A stretch of DNA of 64,000 nt from Paenibacillus cremeus (GTDB taxonomy: Bacteria; Bacillota; Bacilli; Paenibacillales; NBRC-103111): assembly GCF_007786445.1 (NCBI RefSeq), contig NZ_VNJI01000030.1:1-64000 (forward strand), given 5' to 3'. A model generated the notes under the pieces. The model was not told the origin of the DNA. It worked only from the letters and a program-made list of their open reading frames with translations, and did no database searches. The position numbers were made by a program, and so were the translations under genes. This document shows positions 26,641 to 35,765 of this stretch, in pieces (the stretch's first letter is position 1; every line of letters begins with the position of its first letter).

Positions 26641-26753
26641 TGTATTGCAATATAATGGAGTCCGGCCTAAAGCAGTAGTTCTTATAATTGGATCTAGGTA
26701 AATCATTTCGCAGCGTTTACCTAACAAATTCTTTATCAAGGGGGAACGATCGT

Positions 26754-28067
26754 ATGAGAAAAGCATCTGCTATTGTTGCATCAGCGGTTCTGATGACATC
26801 CATCTTATCAGGCTGCAGCAGCGAAGGTGCCAACCAGGCCAAGGAAAGTAATTCGGGCACCTCGAAGCCGGTCAAGCTTTCATTGTGGACCTTCCAGGAT
26901 CTTCATAAGAAGTACTATGAAAAAACGGCGGAGCTATGGAATAAAAATAACCCCAATCAGCCCATTGAGCTGACGATTGACTCGTATCCCAACGCGGAAA
27001 TGCATAATAAGCTGCTCATCGCCCTACAATCTGGAGTGGGAGCGCCCGACATTACTGATATCAACATTAACTACTTCCAAAACTTTCTTAAAGGGGATAT
27101 TCAGCTTGTAGAACTGAACAAAATTATTGAGCCTGAAAAAGATAAGATTGTCCAATCACGACTCGATATTTACAGCAAAAATGGGAAGTATTATGGTATC
27201 GATTTCCACGTCGGTGCTACAGTAGTCTACTATAACAAAGAGCTTCTGGACAAAGCAGGCGTGAATGCGGATTCCATCAAGACCTGGAGCGATTATATCG
27301 AGGCAGGGAAAAAGGTCGTCTCTGCCACCGGCAAGCCCATGACCGCTTTCGAGGTGACAGGTCAACGACCATTCTGGCCTATGATCGTTCAGCGTGGCTC
27401 CGACTATTTGGATGCCAAAGGTGACGTTACGCTTGACAACGAGATCAATGTAAAGACACTGCAGACCATGAAGGATATGATCTATAAGGATAAGATTGCT
27501 GTGCCTATGCCGGGTGGAAATACCGGAGCGGAGGAGTTTTTCACTTATATGAACAAGGGTGGAGCAGCTTCGCTAATTATGCCAATGTGGTACATGAGCA
27601 GATTTTTGGAGTATATGCCTGATTTGAAGGGCAAAGTCCTGGTTCGACCGATGCCTGTTTGGGAAAAGGGAAATGTAAGATCGGCAGGCATGGGGGGAAC
27701 GGGTACTGCTGTTACCAAGCAAAGCAAAAACCAGGACTTGGCCATGAAGTTTCTTGCGTATGCGAAATTAAGTAAAGAATCCAATATTCGAATTTGGCAG
27801 GAGCTGAAGTTTGATCCGATCCGTTGGGATGTTTGGAATGATCCGGAGCTTCAGAAGCCCGACCCTTACTTCAGCAATGAAAAAATATTCAATGTACTTC
27901 TGGACATGAAGGACGAAATCAAATCGCCGAATATGAGTGAGCTTAGCTCGGCTTCCCAGGATTTGGTTAATTCGAATGTCATGTTCAAAGCGTTGAAGGA
28001 CCAGTCGCAAACTCCTGAACAGGCATTGAAGGCTGCTGCCGATGAGCTTCGCAAGCAAAAGAAATAG
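26754..28067 (+). CDS. Sugar ABC transporter substrate-binding lipoprotein
   Basis: The 437-residue protein has a lipoprotein signal peptide (ILSGC, Cys21) and a family 1 (UgpB/MalE-like) binding fold: LSLWTFQDLHKKYYEKTAELWNK at the N-terminus, the YGIDFHVGATVVYYNKELLDKAGV hinge segment, and a C-terminal helix. It should bind an oligosaccharide outside the membrane for the two permeases encoded next. The ATG at 26754 is chosen over an upstream frame because of AAGGGGGAACG. Genes for arabinofuranosidases follow, so arabino-oligosaccharides are the inferred ligand. No ATPase gene accompanies the transporter. Confidence 0.92.
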   Translation: MRKASAIVASAVLMTSILSGCSSEGANQAKESNSGTSKPVKLSLWTFQDLHKKYYEKTAELWNKNNPNQPIELTIDSYPNAEMHNKLLIALQSGVGAPDITDININYFQNFLKGDIQLVELNKIIEPEKDKIVQSRLDIYSKNGKYYGIDFHVGATVVYYNKELLDKAGVNADSIKTWSDYIEAGKKVVSATGKPMTAFEVTGQRPFWPMIVQRGSDYLDAKGDVTLDNEINVKTLQTMKDMIYKDKIAVPMPGGNTGAEEFFTYMNKGGAASLIMPMWYMSRFLEYMPDLKGKVLVRPMPVWEKGNVRSAGMGGTGTAVTKQSKNQDLAMKFLAYAKLSKESNIRIWQELKFDPIRWDVWNDPELQKPDPYFSNEKIFNVLLDMKDEIKSPNMSELSSASQDLVNSNVMFKALKDQSQTPEQALKAAADELRKQKK

Positions 28068-28128
28068 CTTTTTAGGAGTCTTACCCGGCGTTGGCGGATC
28101 GTATGGCTGACGGCTGCTGAAAAGAATA

Positions 28129-28142
28129 TGTAAGCGCTTTTG
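28129..28142 (+). promoter_or_regulatory. cre-like site between binding protein and permease genes
   Basis: TGTAAGCGCTTTTG matches 12 of 14 positions of the CcpA consensus and has a perfect core AAGCGCTT. It lies inside the operon, about 31 bases before the permease start, where it could act as a roadblock that reduces permease expression. Confidence 0.45.
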
Positions 28143-28172
28143 GTGGCCGTCATGCTGATGGAGGTGAACGAT

Positions 28173-29114
28173 TTGACTAAAGTAACAGTTGAACAGGTTT
28201 ATGGTCAAAAAGCTAGAGGATACCGCTTGAAAAGGTTATTTTACTCGGAAAAGCTTGCCCCGTATCTCTTTGTATCACCATTTGTCTTATCGTTTCTGAT
28301 CTTTTTTCTGTACCCTACGGCTTCCACGATCACCATGAGCTTTCAAGAGGTTCACGGGCTTAACAGCACCAAATTTATAGGCCTGGACAATTACCGGAGA
28401 ATGTTTGATGAGCATTTTTTCAATGCGCTGCAAACCAATACGATCTACACGGTTTTATCCTTATTGTTATTAATTCCGATCCCGATTCTGTTCGCTGTTC
28501 TTCTGAATTCGAAATTGGCTAAGGGCAAAACACTGTTTAAATCGGTTATTTTCATCCCGGCGTTGACCTCTGTTATCGTAGCTGGTGTTTCCTTTAGGCT
28601 CATGTTCGGGGAAGCCGATACGGCATTCATTAACTCCGTTATTGCCAAGCTGGGGATTTCACCCCAAAATTGGATGCTTAACTATGGTACGGGCATGATG
28701 CTGATGGTGATTCTCAATACATGGAGAGTCGCCGGCATTAACATGGTCTATTACCTTGCCGGGCTTCAAAGCATCCCGGAGGAATTATATGAATCAGCCG
28801 AAATGGATGGGGCCAATGTCATATCCAAGTTTTATTGGATCACGCTGCCGCTTTTAAAACCCATTATCATTTATACCTTAACGATAGGTATTTTTGAAGG
28901 GTACAGAATGTTCGGCGAAAGCTATGTGTTCTGGAATGAAGGAATGCCGGGGGATATCGGACTGACCATCGTCAGGTTTATTTACCAGCAGGCCTTTCAG
29001 CGAAATGATATGGGAATGGGATCGGCGATCGGCATTACCTTGCTACTGATCGTACTCACGGTTAATCTGGTGCAGCTTAAACTGTTCGGACTTTTTAAAA
29101 AGGAGGGGGACTGA
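28173..29114 (+). CDS. Sugar ABC transporter permease (UgpA/MalF-like)
   Basis: The protein has six membrane helices and the permease EAA-type loop ELYESAEMDGANVISKFYWI, followed by TLPLLKP. The translated length from the TTG at 28173 is 313 residues; that codon is preferred because GGAGGTGA lies 6 bases upstream, and an ATG at 28158 overlaps it. It would form a heterodimer with the permease at 29117 and use a shared MsmX-like ATPase encoded elsewhere. Family members import di- and oligosaccharides. The gap after the binding protein gene is 105 bases and holds a cre-like site. Confidence 0.92.
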   Translation: MTKVTVEQVYGQKARGYRLKRLFYSEKLAPYLFVSPFVLSFLIFFLYPTASTITMSFQEVHGLNSTKFIGLDNYRRMFDEHFFNALQTNTIYTVLSLLLLIPIPILFAVLLNSKLAKGKTLFKSVIFIPALTSVIVAGVSFRLMFGEADTAFINSVIAKLGISPQNWMLNYGTGMMLMVILNTWRVAGINMVYYLAGLQSIPEELYESAEMDGANVISKFYWITLPLLKPIIIYTLTIGIFEGYRMFGESYVFWNEGMPGDIGLTIVRFIYQQAFQRNDMGMGSAIGITLLLIVLTVNLVQLKLFGLFKKEGD

Positions 29115-29116
29115 CG

Positions 29117-29962
29117 GTGAATCCTGGACAAAGAGGAAAGCTGCAGACGATATTGATGATTGCTTTCTTCCTCATCGTATGCCTGATCGTCCTGTTTCCC
29201 CTTTACTACATGTTTATGGCTTCTTTTAAGAGCTCTAAGGAACTATTCCGTAACGGGATGGATTTTAGAATTATTCCGAGTCTAATGAGCCTTGACAACT
29301 ATAAGCTTTTATTCACGGGCAAGGGCAGCGTTTATTTGTACTGGTACCGGAACAGCTTGGGCATAACCGCTCTTCATACGATATGTTCTCTGTTCCTATC
29401 CTCATTGGTTGGCTATGGTTTAGGAGCATATCATTTCAAAGGAAAAAATATCATTTTTATGCTGGTCTTGTTTGTCATGATGGTGCCGCTTGAAATTCTT
29501 ATGCTCCCTCTCTATAAGCTCATTGTCAAAATGGGGATCATTAATACGTACTACGGGGTCATTTTACCGTTTGTCGTTTCGCCCATGGCCATCTTTTTCT
29601 TCCGGCAGTATGTCACGGGAATCTCAAAAGACTTTATGGATGCGGGAAGGATTGACGGATGCTCGGAGTTCGGCATCTTTTTCCGAATTATGGCCCCCTT
29701 AATGCAGCCGGCCTTCGGTGCCATGGGCATCCTGCTCGCCATGCAAAGCTGGAACAGCTTTATATGGCCGTTAATTGTTCTGCGTACCAATACGATGTTT
29801 ACGGTTCCAATTGGCCTAGCCTCACTGATGTCCCCTTACGGCAACAACTATGACATGCTGATCGCCGGAGCCGTGCTCGCAATCATTCCGGTCATCCTGT
29901 TGTTCCTGCTAAATCAGAAGGCCTTTATTTCAGGCTTGTCCACCGGCGGCGTTAAAGGTTAA
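29117..29962 (+). CDS. Sugar ABC transporter permease (UgpE/MalG-like)
   Basis: The 281-residue protein begins with a helix at about residues 11-34, has six helices in all and the EAA-type loop with DFMDAGRIDGCSEFGIFFRI. The GTG start at 29117 lies three bases after the previous stop codon and has AGGAGGGG upstream. It pairs with the permease at 28173. The gene is followed after 42 bases by an arabinofuranosidase gene, so uptake and hydrolysis are encoded together. Confidence 0.92.
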   Translation: MNPGQRGKLQTILMIAFFLIVCLIVLFPLYYMFMASFKSSKELFRNGMDFRIIPSLMSLDNYKLLFTGKGSVYLYWYRNSLGITALHTICSLFLSSLVGYGLGAYHFKGKNIIFMLVLFVMMVPLEILMLPLYKLIVKMGIINTYYGVILPFVVSPMAIFFFRQYVTGISKDFMDAGRIDGCSEFGIFFRIMAPLMQPAFGAMGILLAMQSWNSFIWPLIVLRTNTMFTVPIGLASLMSPYGNNYDMLIAGAVLAIIPVILLFLLNQKAFISGLSTGGVKG

Positions 29963-30004
29963 ACCATTAAAAAATATACCATTAAACTTCAGGAGGCTAA
30001 CACT

Positions 30005-31537
30005 ATGAAAAGCAGCATTAAAATCAATACGCAAGCGGCAGCTCATAAAATCGACCGAAACATTTACGGCCATTTTGCCGAGCATCTGGGCCGCTGCATC
30101 TATGAGGGGATTTGGGTCGGCGAGGATTCCGACATTCCCAATACGAGAGGTATCCGAAACGATGTCGTTCAAGCGTTAAAGGATATGAAAATTCCAATCC
30201 TGCGGTGGCCGGGAGGGTGCTTCGCCGACGAGTATCATTGGAAGGACGGCATTGGGTCCAAGGAATCGAGAGCACGGATGATTAATACGCATTGGGGCGG
30301 CGTGGTGGAGAATAACCATTTCGGAACGCATGAATTTTTCGACTTGTGCGACATGCTGGAAACCGAGCCGTATATTTGCGGGAATGTTGGAAGCGGCACG
30401 GTCTACGAGATGCAGCAGTGGGTTGAATATATGACCTTCGACGGCGAGTCGCCGATGGCTGACCTGCGAAAATCAAACGGTAGAGAAAAGCCCTGGAACT
30501 TGACCTATTTCGGAATCGGCAACGAGAACTGGGGCTGCGGCGGCCGCATGAGAGCGGAGTATTATGCGGATCTGTATAGACAGTACAGCACGTATGTAAG
30601 AGATTATGGAGAGAATGCGATCTATAAAATTGCTGCGGGTCCAAGAGGAGACAATTACCACTGGACAGAAGTGCTTATGCGGGAAGCGGGGCATTTCATG
30701 GACGGGCTGGCGCTCCATTATTACACAAGGCTGCGAGATCACAGCATCGTAATCGAAAATCCTGACGGAAACCGGATTTATTTGAAAAAACCAGATGCAG
30801 TGAGAGGCCAAGCCGTCGACTTCGACGAGAGTGAATGGTTCGGTATTATGAAGGCCGCCTATTTCACAGAAGAGCTGGTGGCCAAGCACTCCGCTATTAT
30901 GGATAAGTACGATCCCGACAAGAAGGTGGCATTGATCATCGACGAGTGGGGCACGTGGTTTGACGTTGAACCCGGAACGAATCCTGGCTTCTTGTATCAG
31001 CAAAATACGATGAGAGACGCTGTATCTGCGGCGATCAGCCTGAATATTTTCAACAATCACTGCGACCGTGTAAGAATGGCGAATATTGCCCAGACGATTA
31101 ACGTGCTGCAGGCGGTGATTTTAACGGAAGGGGAAAAAATGATTCTGACCCCGACCTATCATGTTTTCGAGATGTTTAACGTGCACCAGGATGCGATCCT
31201 GCAGCCGGTGGAAATTAGCAGCGGCACGTACACGTACAACGGGGAGGAAATTCCGCAGCTCAGCGTATCCGCTTCGGTGGATGCCGCAGGCAAGCTGAAC
31301 ATTACACTTTGCAATACGGATCCGAATCATTCCGCTCCGGTGGATTGCCTTACGGGAGAATTTGCGGGTAAGCAGGTAGCTGGCAGAATGTTGGCCTCGT
31401 CCTCGATGAATAGTCATAATACATTTGAAAATCCGGATCAAGTCAAGCCGGAGCCGTTTACCAGCGTACAGCTGACGGAAGAAGGATTTTATGCCGATAT
31501 CCCGCCCATGTCTGTCGTTGTCTTGACCATCCATTAA
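30005..31537 (+). CDS. GH51 alpha-L-arabinofuranosidase, copy 2
   Basis: The 510-residue protein has the same landmarks as the copy at 21506: [41 protein letters not shown], acid/base Glu174 in [10 protein letters not shown] and nucleophile Glu314 in IDEWGTW. Between these lies an extra segment of about 17 residues (after HYYTRL) that copy 1 lacks, near the active-site entrance. It has no signal peptide and should work on imported oligosaccharides. The ATG follows AGGAGGCTAACACT. Copies 1 and 2 look like ancient paralogues; the insertion could change chain-length or linkage preference, which is inference. Confidence 0.93.
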   Translation: MKSSIKINTQAAAHKIDRNIYGHFAEHLGRCIYEGIWVGEDSDIPNTRGIRNDVVQALKDMKIPILRWPGGCFADEYHWKDGIGSKESRARMINTHWGGVVENNHFGTHEFFDLCDMLETEPYICGNVGSGTVYEMQQWVEYMTFDGESPMADLRKSNGREKPWNLTYFGIGNENWGCGGRMRAEYYADLYRQYSTYVRDYGENAIYKIAAGPRGDNYHWTEVLMREAGHFMDGLALHYYTRLRDHSIVIENPDGNRIYLKKPDAVRGQAVDFDESEWFGIMKAAYFTEELVAKHSAIMDKYDPDKKVALIIDEWGTWFDVEPGTNPGFLYQQNTMRDAVSAAISLNIFNNHCDRVRMANIAQTINVLQAVILTEGEKMILTPTYHVFEMFNVHQDAILQPVEISSGTYTYNGEEIPQLSVSASVDAAGKLNITLCNTDPNHSAPVDCLTGEFAGKQVAGRMLASSSMNSHNTFENPDQVKPEPFTSVQLTEEGFYADIPPMSVVVLTIH

Positions 31538-31558
31538 ACCGGGAGGAGACGACGTCCG

Positions 31559-31822
31559 TTGTCTAAGCAAGGTCCATGCAAGGGCTGCTCGGAATCGATA
31601 GAGGTTTCGCCGGAGAAAGTCGAAGCCATGCTGCAAATGCTCATTTCATCCCGGAATGTAGAGCTCGCCGATGAGGAAACGAGTGCTAAACGGCTTGACC
31701 AATGCTTGAGCTGCACTGGTTATGTTTACGGTGGGACATGCAAATATTGTGGTTGTCTCGTACAAATTCGGACTAAGATAAAGGATAGGGTCTGCCCCTA
31801 TCCTTTAACTCCTAAATGGTAA
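31559..31822 (+). CDS. Small cysteine-rich protein (DUF6171-like)
   Basis: The 87-residue product has three paired cysteine sets, CKGC, CLSC and CKYCGC, which look like a zinc-binding protein; the outline resembles DUF6171. The start is a TTG at 31559 with GGGAGGAGA 9 bases upstream. It sits 22 bases after one GH51 gene and 17 bases before another, in an operon of sugar enzymes. Its role is unknown; proteins of this type are often found in plain housekeeping contexts, so its presence here may be incidental. Confidence 0.7.
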   Translation: MSKQGPCKGCSESIEVSPEKVEAMLQMLISSRNVELADEETSAKRLDQCLSCTGYVYGGTCKYCGCLVQIRTKIKDRVCPYPLTPKW

Positions 31823-31838
31823 AAGCGGGTGAACGACG

Positions 31839-33380
31839 ATGACCTCCATCAGCATCAGGCTGGATGAAGAGATAGGACGCATTAATCCCAATATTTACGG
31901 ACACTTTGTCGAGCACTTGGGTGGAGTTGTGTACGATGGGATTTGGGTAGGCGAAGACTCCGAAATTCCTAATATCCATGGATTCAGGCAGGAGCTCGTA
32001 GAAAAATTGAAGGCCATTCAACCCGGGGTGATCCGCTGGCCGGGCGGCTGCTTTGCGGAGACGTACGACTGGAGAGACGGCATCGGCCCGAGAGAGCAGC
32101 GTCCCACAACTGTGAATTGGTGGTATATGAATGACGGGAAATTTGAATCCAATCAGGTCGGAACCCACGAATTTATCGAGTTTTGCAGGCTGGTTAATGC
32201 CGAACCGTATTTTGCCGTAAATGCTACGACAACAACCGTATTAGATGCTAGAAACTGGATTGAATATTGCAATATGCCGCAGGGGACAACCACACTTGCC
32301 CAAGAACGAGAAAAGAACGGAAGTCCTGAGCCGTTCAATGTAAAGTATTGGGGCTTGGGCAACGAAAATTGGGGTGGCGGCGGTTGTATGACACCCGAGG
32401 ATTACTGCCATATTTACAGAAAATACGGCATTATTAGTAAAAGTGTCGGACCGGATCTTCAATACATCGCTTGCGGACCGTATGAAGGTATTCCAGAGTG
32501 GACGGAAAAGTTTTTTAATAAATACCAGGAGATGTATACGGTAGGGCGGATCCCCCCGATGTTTGGATACTCGCTTCACTACTATGTAACTAACTCCGGA
32601 AACATGGGCTCGGAGCTGGACTATACCGACGCTCAGTGGTATGAAATGATACGCATTGGATTGGACATGGAGCCGTTTATCCAGTCGCAGTATGAAATGA
32701 TTCGCACTGCGATGCCAAGCAGCTCGATAGGACTTATCGTCGATGAATGGGGAGTGTGGCACCTGCAGAACGGCAAGCATCCACTGCCGGGCAAATACTT
32801 GTTTGAGCAGCCGAGCACGATGCGAGAAGCGGTTCTGGCGGCGCTTTCATTGAACATTTTCAACAATCACTGCGATAAGGTCGTCATGGCTAACCTAGCG
32901 CAGCTGGTTAACTGTATTCATTCCCTGTTTCTTGCCAAGGGAAATACTTGTGTGGCAACGACTAGCTACTATGTGTTTGATATGTATAAAATTCACCAGA
33001 ACGCAATATGCCTTAAAACAGAGGTCGATTGCAAGAACATCACCTATACAATAGATGGCGAGCTGCACTACATTCCAAGCATCTCATGCTCTGCATCGGT
33101 TAAGGACGGCATATTAGCAATTACACTAGTGAACTTAGCTATTGACGAAGATCAGGAGGTTAAGCTTGATCTGTATGGCGGACAATGCGCGAGGGAGGGG
33201 ACGATGGTCGTCTTATCTTCCTCCAGCCATAAGGATGGCAATACGTTTGAGGAACCGTATAAGGTTACACCGGTGAAACATATCGTATCGCCGGATGTGG
33301 GTTCAGAGCTTACGGTCACAGCTCCTAAAGCGTCGGTTGTTTTGCTTATGTTGAATATTTTGAAGATACGAATTGCTTGA
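31839..33380 (+). CDS. GH51 alpha-L-arabinofuranosidase, copy 3 (divergent)
   Basis: The 513-residue protein keeps the GH51 landmarks ([42 protein letters not shown], acid/base Glu176 in LGNENWGGGG, nucleophile Glu303 in VDEWGVW) but differs from copies 1 and 2 in most other positions, for example NWWYMN in place of the SHWGGVIE segment. It is therefore an older lineage and may prefer other linkages. No signal peptide is present. The ATG at 31839 follows AGCGGGTGAACG. It is the last gene of the transporter operon. The C-terminus ends in VVLLMLNILKIRIA, a longer hydrophobic tail than the others. Confidence 0.92.
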   Translation: MTSISIRLDEEIGRINPNIYGHFVEHLGGVVYDGIWVGEDSEIPNIHGFRQELVEKLKAIQPGVIRWPGGCFAETYDWRDGIGPREQRPTTVNWWYMNDGKFESNQVGTHEFIEFCRLVNAEPYFAVNATTTTVLDARNWIEYCNMPQGTTTLAQEREKNGSPEPFNVKYWGLGNENWGGGGCMTPEDYCHIYRKYGIISKSVGPDLQYIACGPYEGIPEWTEKFFNKYQEMYTVGRIPPMFGYSLHYYVTNSGNMGSELDYTDAQWYEMIRIGLDMEPFIQSQYEMIRTAMPSSSIGLIVDEWGVWHLQNGKHPLPGKYLFEQPSTMREAVLAALSLNIFNNHCDKVVMANLAQLVNCIHSLFLAKGNTCVATTSYYVFDMYKIHQNAICLKTEVDCKNITYTIDGELHYIPSISCSASVKDGILAITLVNLAIDEDQEVKLDLYGGQCAREGTMVVLSSSSHKDGNTFEEPYKVTPVKHIVSPDVGSELTVTAPKASVVLLMLNILKIRIA

Positions 33381-33515
33381 TTAATGAAAAGGTCTGGTGG
33401 TCGGTTGATCGCCAGGCCTTCGCTTGTATTGAAATGCCATCAGGTCCGTTGTCTACATGGAAGGGGAATGATAGACTTGACTTTAAAGCTATGTTCGTGA
33501 ACGGAGGCCGGTAAA

Positions 33516-34319
33516 ATGGATTTATATCAAATGGCAGAGAATATCAATATATTAAGTGGCTTTCTTGGAAAAAGAGATATAGACACGTTGACAAGTCAGG
33601 CTCTAGAAGAAAAATATCGAATTTCACAAACGGATTTGCTGATTTTATTTGGCGGTAGTATAGCCTATGGTTGTGATGTAGTTGGACAAGCCGTTTCAAA
33701 CCATATTGTCAAGAACTTTATGATTGTTGGTGGAGAAGGACATACTACGGAAAGTTTACGTCGAACCATTCATAATGCTGTTCCTGAAATAGAAACTACG
33801 GGAAAAATGGAAGCAGATCTAATGAGTGAATATATAAAATGGAAGTATGATATTGACAATATTTTAATAGAGCGAAATTCAACGAATTGTGGAAATAACA
33901 TTACTTACGCGTTAGATGTTATAAAACAAAATAATCTTTCCCTAAACAACCTTATTATTGTCCAAGACTCAACGATGCAGTGTAGGATGGATGCGGGGTT
34001 TCGAAAATATCTCCAAGATCCAAAGGTTGAAGTAATAAATTTTGCTTCCTATCAGGCTAGAGTGGAAGTGAAAAATGAAAAACTAGTAATGGAACCGACA
34101 GGTATTTGGGGGATGTGGGAAATAGAACGATATGTTTCTTTACTGATGGGAGAAATTCCAAGACTATTAGATGATATCCATGGGTATGGTCCGAACGGAA
34201 AAAACTATATTGCCCATGTGGATATCCCTATAAATGTATTGAAAGCATTTGAAGAGCTGAAAGTGGAATATGGAGATTTAGTGAGAGTGGCCAATCCTTT
34301 GTATGCTTCAAAAAGATGA
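33516..34319 (+). CDS. ydcF: YdcF-family (DUF218) protein
   Basis: The 267-residue protein resembles E. coli YdcF along its length: ILFGGSIAYG, FMIVGGEGHTTE, ERNSTNCGNNITYAL, IIVQDSTMQCRM, GIWGMWEIERYVSLLMGE and DDIHGYGPNGKNYIAHVDIP. YdcF has been reported to bind S-adenosylmethionine, but its biological role is unknown. The ATG follows CGGAGGCCGG. Its base composition is clearly more AT-rich than its neighbours, with runs such as AAAACAAAATAAT, which suggests later acquisition. It is monocistronic between the GH51 operon and a large terminator. Confidence 0.85.
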   Translation: MDLYQMAENINILSGFLGKRDIDTLTSQALEEKYRISQTDLLILFGGSIAYGCDVVGQAVSNHIVKNFMIVGGEGHTTESLRRTIHNAVPEIETTGKMEADLMSEYIKWKYDIDNILIERNSTNCGNNITYALDVIKQNNLSLNNLIIVQDSTMQCRMDAGFRKYLQDPKVEVINFASYQARVEVKNEKLVMEPTGIWGMWEIERYVSLLMGEIPRLLDDIHGYGPNGKNYIAHVDIPINVLKAFEELKVEYGDLVRVANPLYASKR

Positions 34320-34334
34320 CCGTGAGAAGGAGAT

Positions 34335-34390
34335 GCTCCCCTTACGGTAGACAGGTTAAACACCTGCTACTTGGAAGGGGAGCTTCTTTT
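34335..34390 (+). terminator. Branched terminator after ydcF
   Basis: GCTCCCCTT (34335-34343) pairs with AAGGGGAGC (34375-34383), enclosing a second inner hairpin, and is followed by TTCTTTT. It could also serve the convergent minus-strand gene ending at 34417. Confidence 0.7.
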
Positions 34391-34416
34391 ATGGAACTAT
34401 CACGCCTGCACATAGC

Positions 34417-35091
34417 TCATAAAAGTAAGTGACTGGATACGACTTCAGCTACCCCATGGATCGAGATGGAATTCAGCATGATTTCTCCCGGGCCGGTAAC
34501 TTTAAAGAAATAGACGCCTTCGCCGCTCAAAAACATATTTTTGATCCCGATCTGCCGCTGTAGTTCCATGCGAACACTGGACTCATACGCCGTTAGGTGT
34601 CCAGGATGAACCAGAATGCATTCGTCGTGATCGAGCTTCTTCGTAATCAACTCCCCTTCGACCGCTACAAAAGCAGTCCCCTGGCCGGAAAGCTTGTTAT
34701 AAATGACATCATTTCCTCCAAACAATCCGGTTCCCTTAATGCCAGCCTGCGTTTCAAGATGAACCTCCTCTTCGGCACAAAGAAAGCTATGCTGCTGAAC
34801 CGCGATCTCTTTTCCAGATAATTGGAGAGGGATGATTTGGCTTGGAAAACGAGTACTAAACACAACCTCGCCGCTAGTGCCCGATATTAATTCGAAATGG
34901 TTAATAAAAGGGTTGTTGCCTGCAATCACGCGCTTAATCATTTCACTAAGTCGACCCGTACTATTGGTAAGCAAACGGATATTTGGTGTCATATAGATCA
35001 GATTGCCGGATTGACAATAGACACTTTTACACTGGTTATTCAATTCGATAGATAGGTGCTGTATGGAATCGCCGTCAATTTTAAAAATCAT
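34417..35091 (-). CDS. AIM24 family protein
   Basis: The 224-residue product has the AIM24/TIGR00266 pattern of repeated beta-strands: VYCQSGNLIYMTPNI, GTSGEVVFSTRFPSQIIPL, FLCAEEEVHLETQ, the GTGLFGGNDVIYNKLSGQGTAFVAVEGEL core and VHPGHLTAYESSVRMELQ. The fold is a beta-barrel related to tryptophan RNA-binding protein; its role in bacteria is unknown. The ATG at 35091 is preceded on its strand by GAGGGGCGAACG. It runs opposite to its neighbours and ends near the terminator of ydcF. Confidence 0.88.
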   Translation of the reverse strand: MIFKIDGDSIQHLSIELNNQCKSVYCQSGNLIYMTPNIRLLTNSTGRLSEMIKRVIAGNNPFINHFELISGTSGEVVFSTRFPSQIIPLQLSGKEIAVQQHSFLCAEEEVHLETQAGIKGTGLFGGNDVIYNKLSGQGTAFVAVEGELITKKLDHDECILVHPGHLTAYESSVRMELQRQIGIKNMFLSGEGVYFFKVTGPGEIMLNSISIHGVAEVVSSHLLL

Positions 35092-35295
35092 ATCGTTCGC
35101 CCCTCTATAGTTACACCTTCAGTCGTATTTACAATCTGGTCTCCTCTCCCCCAAACTGTTCATATATAGAAGGCTTTGCTTCGTCTTTCTTCACTTCCTT
35201 GATCGGAATAAGATCGCTCAATGTATGCCATACTAATGTACCTCCCCGCAGCATGATCTCCATTTCTAGTTTAACAAGTGGAGTTGCTTTCGGGT

Positions 35296-35311
35296 TGTGA
35301 TTGAAGTCACA
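35296..35311. promoter_or_regulatory. FNR/CRP-type palindrome before the first oxidase module
   Basis: TGTGATTGAAGTCACA has the perfect half-sites TGTGA and TCACA separated by six bases, the pattern bound by FNR and CRP family regulators. It lies 80 bases upstream of the small 2-TM gene that heads the first oxidase module. In Bacillus this pattern is an Fnr box, which would give oxygen-dependent control. The gap 35092-35375 otherwise contains only a short unsupported frame. Confidence 0.65.
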
Positions 35312-35375
35312 TCAATTGGGTTAAAATAGGCGGGAGAAAGCACGCTACTTACTACGTTGAGGAAGTGAAGCGAAC

Positions 35376-35624
35376 GTGACAACGAAATCCGCGGCTGGGC
35401 AAAATACAGAACGTGAGGGGAGCTCATTGTTCTTAATCATGAAGATCGCCGCATGGGCAGCGCTTATTATAGGTGGAATTTTGTGCCTTACCAATATCAA
35501 TGAATTCAACGACCACAACGGATCCCTAATGGCTGGAATCGGCTTTTTGGTGGGCAGCGTCTTCATTTACACGATTGGGATGGCGATGAACCTGGTGCAT
35601 AAACGCAAGGCGGAGTCCGAATAA
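35376..35624 (+). CDS. Small 2-TM protein, copy 1, heads qox module 1
   Basis: The 82-residue protein has a polar N-terminus, two membrane helices (about residues 24-41 and 52-72) with the loop NINEFNDHNGSLMAG, and the ending GMAMNLVHKRKAESE. The start is a GTG at 35376 after GAGGAAGTGAAG. A close paralogue stands in the same place before the second oxidase operon (44254). It is separated from qoxA by a terminator, so it can be made without the oxidase. No known family was recognised; a role in oxidase assembly or regulation is suggested by the repeated linkage only. Confidence 0.75.
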   Translation: MTTKSAAGQNTEREGSSLFLIMKIAAWAALIIGGILCLTNINEFNDHNGSLMAGIGFLVGSVFIYTIGMAMNLVHKRKAESE

Positions 35625-35641
35625 GCAGCATCGTTCATTAA

Positions 35642-35680
35642 GGGCTGTTTCCTTCATTGGAGACAGTCCTAATTTTTTTC
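35642..35680 (+). terminator. Terminator between small 2-TM gene 1 and qoxA1
   Basis: GGGCTGTTTCC and GGAGACAGTCC form an 11-position stem including G-T pairs with a six-base loop, followed by a run of T residues. An equivalent structure follows the paralogue at 44502. Confidence 0.75.
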
Positions 35681-35765
35681 ACATCGCTGGAGACACTGTA
35701 ATATTGATCTCAATTCTGGGGAAAATTAGGTGAATCTAAGGAGATGTATAGGAGATGAGGAACTT

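Noticed and set aside
33386-33415. Possible terminator after the third GH51 gene
   Set aside because: GGTCTGG and CCAGGCC can pair, but the loop is long and no T run follows, so it was not listed.
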